Made by a program: the position numbers and the translations under genes. Below are positions 39,088 to 50,828 of a stretch of DNA of 64,000 nt, in pieces. Source of the DNA: Acidobacteriota bacterium. GTDB lineage: Bacteria; Acidobacteriota; Terriglobia; Acidiferrales; UBA7541. A model generated the notes under the pieces. That model did no database searches and was not told the origin of the DNA. It saw nothing but the letters and a program-made list of their open reading frames with translations. Position 1 is the first letter of the stretch, and the number at the start of each line of letters is the position of its first letter. Where the stretch lies: contig JABCZF010000024.1 in assembly GCA_013289825.1 (NCBI GenBank), forward strand, positions 1-64,000, in the 5' to 3' direction.

Positions 39088-40590
39088 ATGCCGGATGTCA
39101 TGAAAACGCTGTTGATGAACCCGCCGAGTTTTGAGAATTTTGATGGCGGAGCCAGCTCGCGGTGGCCCGCGACGCGCGAGATTGAGTCGTACTGGTACCC
39201 GGTGTGGCTGTCCTACCCCGCTGGACTAATTCCCGGAAGCCGCTTGCTAGACGCTTCGCCTCACAAGGTGAATTGGCAGCAAACCATCGAGATCGCGAAG
39301 GACTACGAATTTCTGGTGTTGTACACCTCCACTGTCGGGTTCGCGAGCGACGTGAAGCTGATCCGCAAGATCAAGGAAAGCAACCCTGGACTGAAAATTG
39401 CGTTCGTCGGGCCGCATGGGCACATCAAGCCGGACGAGACGCTCATGGCGAGCGCGGACATAGATTTTGTAACGCGCGGAGAATTTGATCACTCGGTGAC
39501 GGAGTACGCACACGGGAAACCAATCGAGCAGATCATGGGCGTGAGCTACCGCAAGGACGGCAAGGTGGTCCATAACGCGCCGCGGCCTCAGCTGCACACC
39601 GCGGAATTGGATGCGTTGCCGTTTGCGACTGACACTTATAAGCGTGATTTGACGATTGAAAAATACAACGTGCCGTTTTTGCTGCATCCGTTCGTGTCGT
39701 TCTATACGACGCGGGGATGCCCGGCGCTATGCACGTTCTGCATGTGGCCGCAGACGGTTTCGGGTCACGCTTGGCGGACAAGATCTGTGGACAACGTCGT
39801 CCAGGAAGTGAAAAACACGCTCGAGTATTTCCCGCAGATGAAAGAGATTTTCTTCGACGACGATACCTTCAATATTCGAAAAGACCGAGCCATCGAGCTG
39901 AGCCAAAAATTCAAGCCGCTGAAATTCCAGTGGTCTTGCACGGCGCGGTGCCATAGCAAGTATGAAGAGTTGAAAGCCATGGCGGAGGGCGGCGCGCGGC
40001 TATTCATCGTGGGATTCGAATCTGGCGATCCGCAGATTTTGAAAAACATCAAAAAAGGCGCGACCGTAGAGATGGCGCGCGAGTTCATGAAAAACTGCAA
40101 AAAGGTGGGAATCAAGGTGCACGGCGATTTTATTATCGGATTGCCGGGCGAGACGAAAGAGACCATCAACAAGACGATTGATTTCGCCAAGGAACTGGAT
40201 TGCGAGACCATACAAGTTTCGCTGGCCCATGCCATGCCTGGGACCGAGCTGTATGATTCGATGGCCAAGGAAGGCTTCCTGAAGGTGGAAGCGCTCGCGG
40301 ATTCCGGCGGACACCAACTGCCGCACATCGAGTATCCGCATCTTTCGAAAGCCGAGATGATGGACGGCGTGAACCGTTTTTATGATGAGTACTACTTCCG
40401 GCCGCGTGTGGCGTGGCGCATCGTGAAGGAAGCCTTGTGGGACGGGCACGAGCGCAAGCGGCTCTATGAGGAAGCTACGAGCTTTCTGAAGCTACGCGCC
40501 GAGCGTTTGAAGTGGGTACGGCAGGGCGGCGACGCGCCGAAGCCCATGATTTCCGTGCCGGAGACGCCTTCGGCGTCCGGAAACGACTAA
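39088..40590 (+). CDS. hpnJ: B12-binding radical SAM protein, hopanoid biosynthesis-associated HpnJ type
   Basis: MKTLLMNPPSFENFDGGASSRWPATREIESYWYPVWLSYPAGLIPGSRLLDA; CPALCTFCMWPQTVSGHAWRTRSVDNVVQEV; FFFDDDTFN family features. Confidence 0.9.
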   Translation: MPDVMKTLLMNPPSFENFDGGASSRWPATREIESYWYPVWLSYPAGLIPGSRLLDASPHKVNWQQTIEIAKDYEFLVLYTSTVGFASDVKLIRKIKESNPGLKIAFVGPHGHIKPDETLMASADIDFVTRGEFDHSVTEYAHGKPIEQIMGVSYRKDGKVVHNAPRPQLHTAELDALPFATDTYKRDLTIEKYNVPFLLHPFVSFYTTRGCPALCTFCMWPQTVSGHAWRTRSVDNVVQEVKNTLEYFPQMKEIFFDDDTFNIRKDRAIELSQKFKPLKFQWSCTARCHSKYEELKAMAEGGARLFIVGFESGDPQILKNIKKGATVEMAREFMKNCKKVGIKVHGDFIIGLPGETKETINKTIDFAKELDCETIQVSLAHAMPGTELYDSMAKEGFLKVEALADSGGHQLPHIEYPHLSKAEMMDGVNRFYDEYYFRPRVAWRIVKEALWDGHERKRLYEEATSFLKLRAERLKWVRQGGDAPKPMISVPETPSASGND

Positions 40591-40603
40591 AACTTTAGAC
40601 AAA

Positions 40604-41032
40604 ATGGCAACAGAGGGCAGGCTGCGCATAAAGACTCTGGTTATGGTGTGCGTGATGGTGGTTTGCGCCAACGCCGGTGACTTGATGCTGAAACGCGCCA
40701 TGCTGCGCATTGGCAGGGTAGAGCTGTCTGCGGCGGGGCTTCAGCACGCGTTTAGGATGACGGTAACCAGCGGAACGTTATGGGTCGGCATATTTTTTCT
40801 TTGCGGATTCATGCTCAGCTACATGACGGTTTTGAGCTGGGCGGACTACAGTTACGTGATGCCTGCGGGGGCGTTTGGCTACGCCTTACTCACCTTTTTT
40901 GCGGTGGTGTTTCTGCACGAAGCGGTTTCGCCTCGGCGGTGGGTTGGAGTGGCTTTGATTTGCGTGGGGGTGCTGCTCGTTGGGCAAACGAAGCCGCGCA
41001 CAACCGCGGTGACCCGAGAGGCGCTGGCATGA
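40604..41032 (+). CDS. EamA/SMR-like four-TM membrane protein (pair A, subunit 1)
   Basis: ~142 aa, 4 TM; LSWADYSYVMPAGAFGYALLTFFAVVFLHEAVSPRRWVGVALICVGVLLVGQTKPRTT. Confidence 0.82.
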   Translation: MATEGRLRIKTLVMVCVMVVCANAGDLMLKRAMLRIGRVELSAAGLQHAFRMTVTSGTLWVGIFFLCGFMLSYMTVLSWADYSYVMPAGAFGYALLTFFAVVFLHEAVSPRRWVGVALICVGVLLVGQTKPRTTAVTREALA

Positions 41033-41400
41033 TGCATGTCGTCGTGTTCCTCTCCTTCCTCATACTGGGGAGCACTGGCGGTGAGATTGCCATCACGCGC
41101 GGGATGAAGGTGACGGGCGAACCGGAACGCTTGCGGCCTAAGGAGCTTTTGCGATTTCTCGGCAGAGCTTTAGGCAACGGCTGGTTTTGGGCAGGCGTGC
41201 CGTTGATGGCGCTGTCGTTTTATGCGCTGCTGCTGCTGCTCTCGTGGGAGCCGATCAGCTTTGTGATTCCCGCGTCGGCTTTGAGCTACGTGGTCGGAAC
41301 GTTTGGGGCGAAATATATTTTGCGTGAAGAGGTGAGCGCTGCGCGCTGGACGGGTGTCGTGCTGGTGTGCGCGGGCGTAGCGCTGGTTGCGTTGGGATAA
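41029..41400 (+). CDS. EamA/SMR-like four-TM membrane protein (pair A, subunit 2)
   Basis: ATGA overlap with 40604-41032; ISFVIPASALSYVVGTFGAKYILREEVSAARWTGVVLVCAGVALVALG. Confidence 0.82.
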   Translation: MMHVVVFLSFLILGSTGGEIAITRGMKVTGEPERLRPKELLRFLGRALGNGWFWAGVPLMALSFYALLLLLSWEPISFVIPASALSYVVGTFGAKYILREEVSAARWTGVVLVCAGVALVALG

Positions 41401-41501
41401 GGGATGTATCCTGCCAGGGTGCGGTTCTGCGAGACGAGCCGCCGGGAAAGCGTTGGCTGAGGCGCCGGGTGATTTCGCCGGCGGGCGAAAGGTGCTTGAA
41501 T

Positions 41502-43427
41502 TTGTGCGGGATAGCCGGCTTTACACATAAAAACTGGGCGCCTGAACCTGAGCGCATTGAACGCGCCACTGCCACTCTGGCACATCGCGGGCCTGACCAG
41601 AGCGGAGTGTTTCGCTCCAGCGTTGTTTCGATGGGCGCGACACGCCTGAAAATCATTGATCTCCAGGGCGGAGACCAGCCCATCGTTAGCGATGATGGCG
41701 ACACCGCGCTTGTCTTCAACGGGGAAATTTACAATCATCTCGAGGTGCGCGGCGAGCTCCTGAAGCTGGGGCACCGCTTTCACTCGCATTCCGATACCGA
41801 GACCGTGCTGCACGCATTTGTCGAATGGGACACGGAATGTCTTTCGCGTTTGCGGGGCATGTTCGCGATCGCATTGTGGAGCAAATCGTCGCGCCGGCTC
41901 GTTCTGGCGCGCGACCGCATGGGTATAAAGCCGCTTTACATCGCGCGGCGCGGAGAAGATCTCTTCTTCGGTTCTGAACTTAAAACCATTTTCGTTCATC
42001 CTGAATTCGAGCGGCGCTTGAGTCTCGCGGGTCTCGATTGCTACCTCTCGCTCAACTATGTTCCTTGCCCGTGGACCCTGGTGGAGGGAATCGAGAAGCT
42101 GCCTCCGGGACAGTGGCTCGAATGGCTGGATGGAAAAGTGCGCGTCGAGTGTTATTGGAATTTGCCGGCGGGTCCGATTCGCGAATGCTCGCTCGACTCC
42201 GCTTGTGAGGAACTCGACTCGCTCTTGCAGCAATCCGTTCGCGAGCATTTACTTTCGGACGTGCCTCTCGGGCTGTGGTTGAGCGGTGGCATCGATTCTT
42301 CGACGGTCTTGCACTATGCCGCGACTGCTTCGTCGAGGCCCATAAAGACGCTCTCTGTCTCTTTTCTGGGAAGAAGTTTTGATGAAACGGTATACGTCCG
42401 GAGCGCCGCGAAGCAGTACGGCACGGATCATCAGGAATTCGATCTGCATCCCGGGACTGATCTGCGCGGCGCAATCGAGGAGTTTGCTTATTACTCCGAT
42501 GAGCCCAGTTCGGATGCCGGAGCTTTGCCGGTTTGGTTCCTGTCGAAGATGAGCCGGACGGCGGTGACCGTCGCGCTGAGCGGGGAAGGCGCCGACGAAC
42601 TTTTTGGCGGCTACCTGACGTATCGAGCGAATCAGCTGGCGCGACCGATGCGGCGGTTGCCGAAGTGGTCGCTTCGCGCGGGCCTTGGGCTCGCTCGGCT
42701 TTGGCCTGTGTCGGATGACAAGATCAGCCGCGAATATATGGCGAAGCGGTTCCTGGAGGGAAGTCTGATGTCTCCGGAACAGGCCCACGTTTATTGGAAC
42801 GGTACTTTTTCCGGGGCCGAAGTGCGTTCTCTTTCCTCGGTTCCCCTGCCAAATTCTCTTGATAGTGTTCTTGGCGAACTGTGCAATTCACCGGCGACGC
42901 ATGACGGAGTGTCTCCGTATCTTTGGTGGGACCAAAAATATTTTCTGCCAGACGACATTCTGAACAAAGTCGACCGCATGAGCATGGCGCATTCGCTGGA
43001 AGTGCGGCCGCCGTTTCTGGATCATCGCATCGTGGAATTTGCCGCGACTTTGCCGCCCTCTTTGAAGATCGAAGGCTCGCGTCAGAAAATAGTTCTCAAG
43101 CAATTGATGAACAGCAGGCTTCCCGAGATGATCCTGCGGCGGAAGAAGGTTGGCTTCGACATTCCGGCGCACGAATGGCTCCGCGGTCCGTTGCGCGACC
43201 TTCTGCTCGATGCCATACAAGAAGGGCTTGCGGAGAACAAGGCGCTTTTCAGGCCGGGCATGATCCAGGAGTTGGTGCGCCTGCACCTGGCGCGCCGGGT
43301 AAACATCGGCTACCACTTGTGGGGTCTGCTGCTGCTTTTCCTGTGGATGAAAAAATGGCGAATTCAGGCCGGGCCGTCTCCCTCACGGACTTCTTGGATA
43401 CAGGAAAAGACGGGCATCTCTAGCTAA
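41502..43427 (+). CDS. asnB: Glutamine-hydrolysing asparagine synthetase-like amidotransferase
   Basis: TTG start giving (M)CGIAGFTHKNW with N-terminal catalytic Cys; HRGPDQSGVF; VFNGEIYNHLEVR; GLWLSGGIDSSTVLHYA synthetase PP-loop. Confidence 0.92.
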   Translation: MCGIAGFTHKNWAPEPERIERATATLAHRGPDQSGVFRSSVVSMGATRLKIIDLQGGDQPIVSDDGDTALVFNGEIYNHLEVRGELLKLGHRFHSHSDTETVLHAFVEWDTECLSRLRGMFAIALWSKSSRRLVLARDRMGIKPLYIARRGEDLFFGSELKTIFVHPEFERRLSLAGLDCYLSLNYVPCPWTLVEGIEKLPPGQWLEWLDGKVRVECYWNLPAGPIRECSLDSACEELDSLLQQSVREHLLSDVPLGLWLSGGIDSSTVLHYAATASSRPIKTLSVSFLGRSFDETVYVRSAAKQYGTDHQEFDLHPGTDLRGAIEEFAYYSDEPSSDAGALPVWFLSKMSRTAVTVALSGEGADELFGGYLTYRANQLARPMRRLPKWSLRAGLGLARLWPVSDDKISREYMAKRFLEGSLMSPEQAHVYWNGTFSGAEVRSLSSVPLPNSLDSVLGELCNSPATHDGVSPYLWWDQKYFLPDDILNKVDRMSMAHSLEVRPPFLDHRIVEFAATLPPSLKIEGSRQKIVLKQLMNSRLPEMILRRKKVGFDIPAHEWLRGPLRDLLLDAIQEGLAENKALFRPGMIQELVRLHLARRVNIGYHLWGLLLLFLWMKKWRIQAGPSPSRTSWIQEKTGISS

Positions 43428-43768
43428 GCTAGCGGTCCTGCTCCTTGCGGGAGCGATTCATGTGGGTCGCATCGTTTTTCGCTCGGAGATGGCGTTTTTG
43501 GCCATCTTCTTGTTTCGCGGTTTGCCTTGGCCTTGGCTTGATTGTAGAAAGAGGAGCGTTTGCTGTATCTAACTAGGGCGGTCGTTCATCATAGTTTTCA
43601 TAGGACGAAAGGACGTATTCCGGCTCTAATCACGTATACTGTATGGAGAAATAGACGGCGGAGAATGTAGTCGGGCGCTCCCAGGTAGCCTAGTCATCCC
43701 AGGTCAGGCTGGCACAGGAGAAGTGTGCCGCGCCAAGCGATCATATTGACGCAGAGGGATTTCACTAA

Positions 43769-45043
<1,275 letters not shown>

Positions 45044-45071
45044 CATTTCCATGGCCCCTTGACGCCGGCTC

Positions 45072-45821
45072 TCAGCGGAGAGCCGGGGTGTCATTTGAAA
45101 CGCGCAACGCAAATTCCAGATTAAGAGGGAAGTCTGCTCCCTCCAGAGATCCTTCCACTTTGGCGATGAAGCGCTGAATGATGGGCTCCTTCTGGGACAG
45201 AAGATCGATGAATGCCACGCGGGTGTTTCGTCTCTCCAGCCAAACACAGCGCTCATCTGGCTGCTCGTAGCCGCAGCGAATCTCCAGCACCGCGGACTGG
45301 GGAATTCCGTACGCCCGTATCGCGAGCAGATGAGAGCCTAGGTTGGCCATCGCCGGCATCCCGGTATGATCGGGCCTGCTTAAAAAGAAATGGCCTCCGA
45401 AACGAAGCCCTGTTCCCGGGTGAAAATCTCTGCGCCACCTTTCGACTTCTTCCAGAAGGCAATACTCGAAATGCACGGCAATGAGGCGGTGGAGTGCTTT
45501 GGCCCTCGCTGTAAGTGATGCGGTCTCGCGCTGCGAGCCTTCCCACGGTTTTTCCACTACCACGTGGAGGCCCGCGTCCAGCGCCGCCTCGATCATGATG
45601 GGAATATGAGGACCGGGTAGCACCGCGAGCCACGCGATCTGTGCGTCGCTCGCGCGCATGGCTTCGGCGAGACGCGACCTATAGGCGGCGTCTCGTTCGC
45701 CCGAAGCGCGCCGTGTCTCTGGGTTGGTCTCGACGCGGCGACCCTCCGATTGCAGTATGTCCTCGATCCTTGCGGCCCAGCGTCCCCGGCCGAGGATTAC
45801 GTAGGAACGTCCGTCAAGCAT
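45072..45821 (-). CDS. Gfo/Idh/MocA-family oxidoreductase
   Basis: IAWLAVLPGPHIPIMIEAALDAGLHVVVEKPWEGS (EKP motif). Confidence 0.82.
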   Translation of the reverse strand: MLDGRSYVILGRGRWAARIEDILQSEGRRVETNPETRRASGERDAAYRSRLAEAMRASDAQIAWLAVLPGPHIPIMIEAALDAGLHVVVEKPWEGSQRETASLTARAKALHRLIAVHFEYCLLEEVERWRRDFHPGTGLRFGGHFFLSRPDHTGMPAMANLGSHLLAIRAYGIPQSAVLEIRCGYEQPDERCVWLERRNTRVAFIDLLSQKEPIIQRFIAKVEGSLEGADFPLNLEFALRVSNDTPALR

Positions 45822-46857
45822 GACGTTTTCCTCGAACCATTTCGCAAACGAGGCGAGCGGCCTTCACCGCACTAACCACCTTGCCGGAGAAAATGTGAAT
45901 TTCGCCCGGCGCGCCTTCGCGGACGTAGAGGATTCTGCGGTCGTGCTCCGGATTGTCTTCCACCACGCGGATCGTGAAACGCGAGCCGATGTAAACCGCG
46001 TCCTTTGCCGCGGGCACGCTGAGACAGCAATCCGCGCGCATGGTTTCAAAGCGCGTGAAGGACACCGCCTCGAAATCGGGCTTGTTCAATATGCCCGCGT
46101 AAGGCTCGGGAATCGGTTCGCCGGCCCTGGTTGTGGTCCAATGATTTGTATTCTTTGCTGAGCCGAACAGAGAACGCGAAGAGCTGCCATAGGGATCGAA
46201 GGCGGTGAACGGTCCATCCACGACGACCAGCGCGATGCCCTGCAATTTGGAGGGGAGTTCGATTAGCATTTTTTCCGCGACTTGGTACTTGGCGGCTTTG
46301 AAGAGTCCGCCGCCGGGGCCCAAGCCGTAAGTAGCCCACACTACAAACTCGTAGTCGGGCCGCATCTCCGGGGTAAATGGATGTTGCCGCAGGCCAATCC
46401 CTAGCGCTGTCAGGCGAGCTTCGATTAGCCCCCTCAACAGATCCGGATCATAGATGTTTTCCTCGACTTGGTAGCATCTGTCGATGAAATCGAAATTCAT
46501 CCACGCTGGCCGGCATTGCCGAAGCGAGAGTCCATGCTTGCTCATCACGCGCTCGTATAAGTCCGGCGGAGTGAGAGAGTGCTCTTTGGGAATCGCGTAG
46601 AAATGAAGACTGTTTCGCACGATGGCGCCCCTGAAAGTCTGCGTAAATTCCGCGCGCGCCTCGGCTATCTCGCGGATCGTCTCTGCGCTGCGGGGATAGT
46701 GGTAGCCGGCGTGAACGCGGTACTGGTTGATCGCGGATGCTGCGCGCAGCACGCCCAGGGGGTCGAAGAGATGGACCTGGTGGCCCTCGTCGGCCAGACG
46801 GATGGCCGCCGTCGCGCCGTAAATGCCGGCCCCGGCTACAGCGATCTTCACTCCCAT
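45814..46857 (-). CDS. FAD-dependent (DAO-type) oxidoreductase
   Basis: MGVKIAVAGAGIYGATAAIRLADEGHQVHLFDPLGVLRAASAINQYRVHAGYHYPRS. Confidence 0.85.
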   Translation of the reverse strand: MGVKIAVAGAGIYGATAAIRLADEGHQVHLFDPLGVLRAASAINQYRVHAGYHYPRSAETIREIAEARAEFTQTFRGAIVRNSLHFYAIPKEHSLTPPDLYERVMSKHGLSLRQCRPAWMNFDFIDRCYQVEENIYDPDLLRGLIEARLTALGIGLRQHPFTPEMRPDYEFVVWATYGLGPGGGLFKAAKYQVAEKMLIELPSKLQGIALVVVDGPFTAFDPYGSSSRSLFGSAKNTNHWTTTRAGEPIPEPYAGILNKPDFEAVSFTRFETMRADCCLSVPAAKDAVYIGSRFTIRVVEDNPEHDRRILYVREGAPGEIHIFSGKVVSAVKAARLVCEMVRGKRHA

Positions 46858-46945
46858 AGTCCTCTGCCGATTTTTCTTTCGCACCAAGAAAAACGGCTCA
46901 TCAAACGGTTGAAGCGTGAAGTAGGAGCGGGCCTCGCTTGCGCGC

Positions 46946-48115
46946 TCACTTTTGCGGAGCAGGCGGAGCTACGGGAACCAGCAAGCCTTCGCGAATACGA
47001 TAGTCAATGTCGCGCCAGCGAATGCTTTTGCGGCCGAAACTGAGCAGCCAGATCAGCAAGGCCCACGCGTCCCAAAGCGGTACGAGCGCCATCTTTCGCC
47101 AGATACGCTTTTGCTTCATCCCCCAAACACCGATTAACCAGGTCATGGCAACGCGCACGCATGTGTATCCGCCGAGATAAAACAGTGCCACTTGCGGAGT
47201 GGGATGAACCGCCACCGCGGCCACTGACCACGCTAATCCTTGCGTAAAAATTAGTCCAAGGTGTCCCCACGGGCGCATGTGGCGCATTACCGTCATCCAG
47301 CGCAGGCGCTTAAAGAAAAATTCGCGCAAGGATCGAAAATCAGCGACCGTCTCCACGGCGTACGGCAAGAGCTCCACTTCAAAACCTTGTTCAGCAACAA
47401 GACGCCCGACAAGCAGATCATCCGCAGGGCGCCTTTCAATCGCGGTGTAGCCGCCGAATCCCGCGAGATGCTTTCTGGTGGTCACAATGGTCTGTCCGAA
47501 CGCAAACTTCACACCGTCCAGTTGCCGCGCCACCAAAATGCCCGGATAGAAGTCGCAAATCATACCGATAGACTGAAGCTTCTGGAGCAGCGTGTGCTCT
47601 TGCGTGGACACATACAGACACGTGACGGCACCCACTTTGGAATCGCGAAGAGGCGCGACCACCGAACGAAGATAGTCCGGCCGGACGCGCACGTCGCTGT
47701 CGTTTATGACCAGAACCTCGTTTTGTGCTTCGCTCACCAGCCTGGCCAGTTTCACCACTTTGTCGTTGGGCGCGGTATGACCGGAGACGTGGACTATTCG
47801 AATGCGCCGCTGCGGAAAATCGCGTTTCAGCTTTTCGATGACTTCCAGAACGGCCTCGTCACCGTCGCCGATGGCAAAAAGCAGCTCGTAGTCGGGATAG
47901 TCCTGTTTGCAGTAACTTGCGAAGTTTTCGTAAGCCTCGGCATCTAAGCCACGGATCGGTTTTAGATTGCTGACCGGGGGCGTGTAGTCCGAAGGCTGAC
48001 TCGGTTTTCTGGCTTGCCGGAAAAATCGCCACGAACTGTAAAGCGCAAGGAAGTAATATATGAAAGGAATGGCGGCCACGCCCAGGAAAACGTAAACGAG
48101 AACAGCTGTCGTCAT
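46946..48115 (-). CDS. hpnI: HpnI-like (GT21/ceramide glucosyltransferase-like) glycosyltransferase, paralog 1
   Basis: YENFASYCKQDYPDYELLFAIGDGDE; INDSDVRVRPDYLRSVVAPL; ADDLLVG; KRLRWMTVMRHMRPWG. Confidence 0.82.
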   Translation of the reverse strand: MTTAVLVYVFLGVAAIPFIYYFLALYSSWRFFRQARKPSQPSDYTPPVSNLKPIRGLDAEAYENFASYCKQDYPDYELLFAIGDGDEAVLEVIEKLKRDFPQRRIRIVHVSGHTAPNDKVVKLARLVSEAQNEVLVINDSDVRVRPDYLRSVVAPLRDSKVGAVTCLYVSTQEHTLLQKLQSIGMICDFYPGILVARQLDGVKFAFGQTIVTTRKHLAGFGGYTAIERRPADDLLVGRLVAEQGFEVELLPYAVETVADFRSLREFFFKRLRWMTVMRHMRPWGHLGLIFTQGLAWSVAAVAVHPTPQVALFYLGGYTCVRVAMTWLIGVWGMKQKRIWRKMALVPLWDAWALLIWLLSFGRKSIRWRDIDYRIREGLLVPVAPPAPQK

Positions 48116-48603
48116 GCAGGCCCCCGCGTGGGAAGGAGCAAGCGTGTATTTCTTGGCGGCGCCGGAACGACACGTTGGCCGGTGTTTACGATTCCACGTC
48201 CGGGGAGCGGAATGCCAGGCAACCGGTTCAGGGCGGCGATCATTCCTTTTTCAGCAGCCGGTCCTTTCAGAATATTTGCGGAGTGTACTGCTAGCTTCAA
48301 AAGGATAGCAAATAGCCGCGAATTTCACTCTGCCAAAAGCGCCCTATCGAGCTCATTTGGCGGCTTGGTTCGAATCCGGATCAGGGAGTGGGCCGGGAGG
48401 CAAAGAACAGCAGGGGAGACCAAGAGCCGCGTTTGGGAGGCCTCCGAAAATCATGTCATAATGAAGGAGGAAAATCTGTGATGGAATCTGAGCTTCTGGT
48501 GGTTTTACCAGATGCGATCGCGTAAACCGAGGAGTGCCATTCGCTTGTTTTCTGTCCAATACCACCATCGGCCGTTTATCCTCACGTCGGGCGCGCGCCT
48601 TGC

Positions 48604-49020
48604 ATGACTTCTAGGGCCGGCCTGCACTTCAAGACATATTGCATGCTTTTGATCATGATCGTGTTCGCCCCTCTAGGAAATGTGATGCTTGGCAAGGGAA
48701 TGAAAAATGTCGGCGCGGTGGTAACCTGGGCGCCTTCCGAACTGCCGCACGTGGTCTCGCGTGTTTTCATGTCCGGTTACATTTGGCTCGGCGTCGCTTC
48801 TCTGCTCACATTTTTCGTGGCCTACATGCTGATTCTTTCCTGGGCCGATTTCAGTTACGTTCAGCCCGCGTCTTCGGTCGCGCTGCTTGTCGTCGCGCTC
48901 TTGGGTTACTTCTACCTGGGCGAGAGGATTTCGCCTCTGCACTGGGCGGGCATTGTCGTCATCTGTCTCGGAGTTTTCGTCGTCGGGAACACTCCCCCGC
49001 GCACTACCGAGGTGCACTGA
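48604..49020 (+). CDS. EamA/SMR-like four-TM membrane protein (pair B, subunit 1)
   Basis: LSWADFSYVQPASSVALLVVALLGYFYLGERISPLHWAGIVVICLGVFVVGNTPPRTT; paralog of 40604-41032. Confidence 0.82.
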   Translation: MTSRAGLHFKTYCMLLIMIVFAPLGNVMLGKGMKNVGAVVTWAPSELPHVVSRVFMSGYIWLGVASLLTFFVAYMLILSWADFSYVQPASSVALLVVALLGYFYLGERISPLHWAGIVVICLGVFVVGNTPPRTTEVH

Positions 49021-49022
49021 AC

Positions 49023-49397
49023 ATGAGGGAAGCTCTGCTTTTATTTTTTGTTGTCGTTAGCGGAACGGGCGGGGAGATTTGTGTCACGCGCGCCATGAAA
49101 CACGTCGGAGAAGTAAAGGATTTTCGCCCACTTGCGGTCGCCCGCGTCATCTTGCGCGCCATGAAGTTGCCCTGGATGTGGATCGGGATTTCCATGATGG
49201 CGCTGGCTTTTTTCTCCTTACTGGCAGTGCTTTCCATCGAAAACGTGAGCTTCGTCGTCCCGGTCACCGCGCTGAACTATGCGGCCGGGGCGCTCGGTGG
49301 AAAACTTTTTCTGGGGGAACGCGTGACTCCCCGCCGCTGGGCCGGAGTGCTTATCGTTTGCATCGGCGTCACGCTCGTCTGGCTCGGCAAGCGCTGA
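49023..49397 (+). CDS. EamA/SMR-like four-TM membrane protein (pair B, subunit 2)
   Basis: MREALLLFFVVVSGTGGEICVTRAMKHVGE...VSFVVPVTALNYAAGALGGKLFLGERVTPRRWAGVLIVCIGVTLVWLGKR; paralog of 41029-41400. Confidence 0.82.
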   Translation: MREALLLFFVVVSGTGGEICVTRAMKHVGEVKDFRPLAVARVILRAMKLPWMWIGISMMALAFFSLLAVLSIENVSFVVPVTALNYAAGALGGKLFLGERVTPRRWAGVLIVCIGVTLVWLGKR

Positions 49398-49646
49398 CTT
49401 TCGCAGGCCAAGTTCGTTGACCACATAGTGTGTTGGCAGACCATGACCTTCTGCGCAAAACATCCTTCCACTTGCAACAAGCATCAGTATAATCAAGGCA
49501 ACGTGCCGTAATCGTGCGTGCAGGTTCTAAGCTGTGGTCATCGAACGGGGGCGCACCTTCCACGGTCTCGATGATTCCTGCGATTCGCGACGGAGTCCCG
49601 GGATTTGGCCACTGAAGTCTAATAAGCTTGCTCGAAGAGGCAGTCC

Positions 49647-50828
49647 GTGCTCTCAATAATTAGCTTGGCTATCCTCATTTTGGCGCTCGCTCCGTTGGCC
49701 TATTACCTTTTGTCGTTTTATTGCGTCCTGGAGTATTTCCAGGGGCTTCGCAGGCTGCCGCCTGTCAATCCTTCCTTTGTGCCTCCGGTGAGCATCGTCA
49801 AGCCCGTCCGCAACGTGGACCGTGAAGCCTATGAGAACTTCGCCAGCTTTTGCCGTTTGGATTATCCGAAGTACGAAATTGTCTTCGCCGTGGCCGATCG
49901 CGATGACCCGGTGATCCCGGTCATCCGAAAACTTCAGCAGTCTTTCCCCAAGTGCTCTATACGGCTCGTTACCGCGGTGGCGAACCTGGGTGCCAACAAC
50001 AAAGTGAATAACCTTTGCCAGTTGGTTCAGGAAGCCAAGCACGAGCTTATCGTTATGAGCGATAGCGACGTGCGCGTGGAAACCGACTATCTCCGCAACG
50101 TGGTGGCGCCCTTCTCGGATCCGCGAGTGGGAGTGGTTACTGCGCTCTACCGCGGCATCTCAGGTAGGGGCCTGGTCTCCGCGTTAGACGACCTCGGAAT
50201 GTACACCGATTCGGCGCCGGCAGCTTTGGTTGCGCGCAAACTCGAAGGCAAGATGCGGTTTGCCTTTGGATGGACGATGGCGACCACGAAGAAAGTTCTG
50301 TCGGAAATCGGCGGCTTTGAGTCCATGGTGAATCATCACTCGGACGACTTCGAGTTGGGCAACCGCATCTCGGAGTTGGGCTACCGGGTCGAGCTGATGC
50401 GAAAACCTGTAGACATGGTCCTTCCCGACGAAAGCTTTGGCGAATTTTTGAAGCATGAACTGCGATGGTCCATCGGCCTTCGGAACGTGCGTCCCGTGGG
50501 ATATGTCGGAATGTTGCTCACCCATGGGTTGCCGTGGACTCTTCTGGCCGTGGCGTTGGCCACTGCTTCGGGATGGGGAAGCGTCGCCATTGCTTACGCC
50601 GTCGCCTACTTGATTTTGCGTCTCGGAGTGGTTTGGACTACGGCCGTCTGGGGCCTCGGCGATTCTCAGATAGCGGGAAAACTGTGGTTGGTTCCATTGC
50701 ACGATGCCATCAGTTTTGTGGTCTGGGTTGGAGGTTTTTTCTCCAATAAGATCGTGTGGCGCGGCTCTGTCTATCGCGTCAGGAAGGGCTTGTTAATCCC
50801 CGAAGTGAGCGGGGGAGGGGCGCACTAA
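49647..50828 (+). CDS. hpnI: HpnI-like glycosyltransferase, paralog 2
   Basis: VSIVKPVRNVDREAYENFASFCRLDYPKYEIVFAVADRDDP; MSDSDVRVETDYLRNVVAPF; SDDFELG; HELRWSIGLRNVRPVG. Confidence 0.84.
   Translation: MLSIISLAILILALAPLAYYLLSFYCVLEYFQGLRRLPPVNPSFVPPVSIVKPVRNVDREAYENFASFCRLDYPKYEIVFAVADRDDPVIPVIRKLQQSFPKCSIRLVTAVANLGANNKVNNLCQLVQEAKHELIVMSDSDVRVETDYLRNVVAPFSDPRVGVVTALYRGISGRGLVSALDDLGMYTDSAPAALVARKLEGKMRFAFGWTMATTKKVLSEIGGFESMVNHHSDDFELGNRISELGYRVELMRKPVDMVLPDESFGEFLKHELRWSIGLRNVRPVGYVGMLLTHGLPWTLLAVALATASGWGSVAIAYAVAYLILRLGVVWTTAVWGLGDSQIAGKLWLVPLHDAISFVVWVGGFFSNKIVWRGSVYRVRKGLLIPEVSGGGAH

Noticed and set aside
41286-42248. 320-aa minus-strand ORF antisense to asnB
   Set aside because: Antisense artefact; asnB motifs are unambiguous on the plus strand.
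48355-48410. GGTTCGAATCCGG T-loop-like sequence near 48364, a possible tRNA 3' end
   Set aside because: Flanking bases do not form a T-stem or acceptor strand, and it does not match the missing tRNA-Gln half; likely chance.
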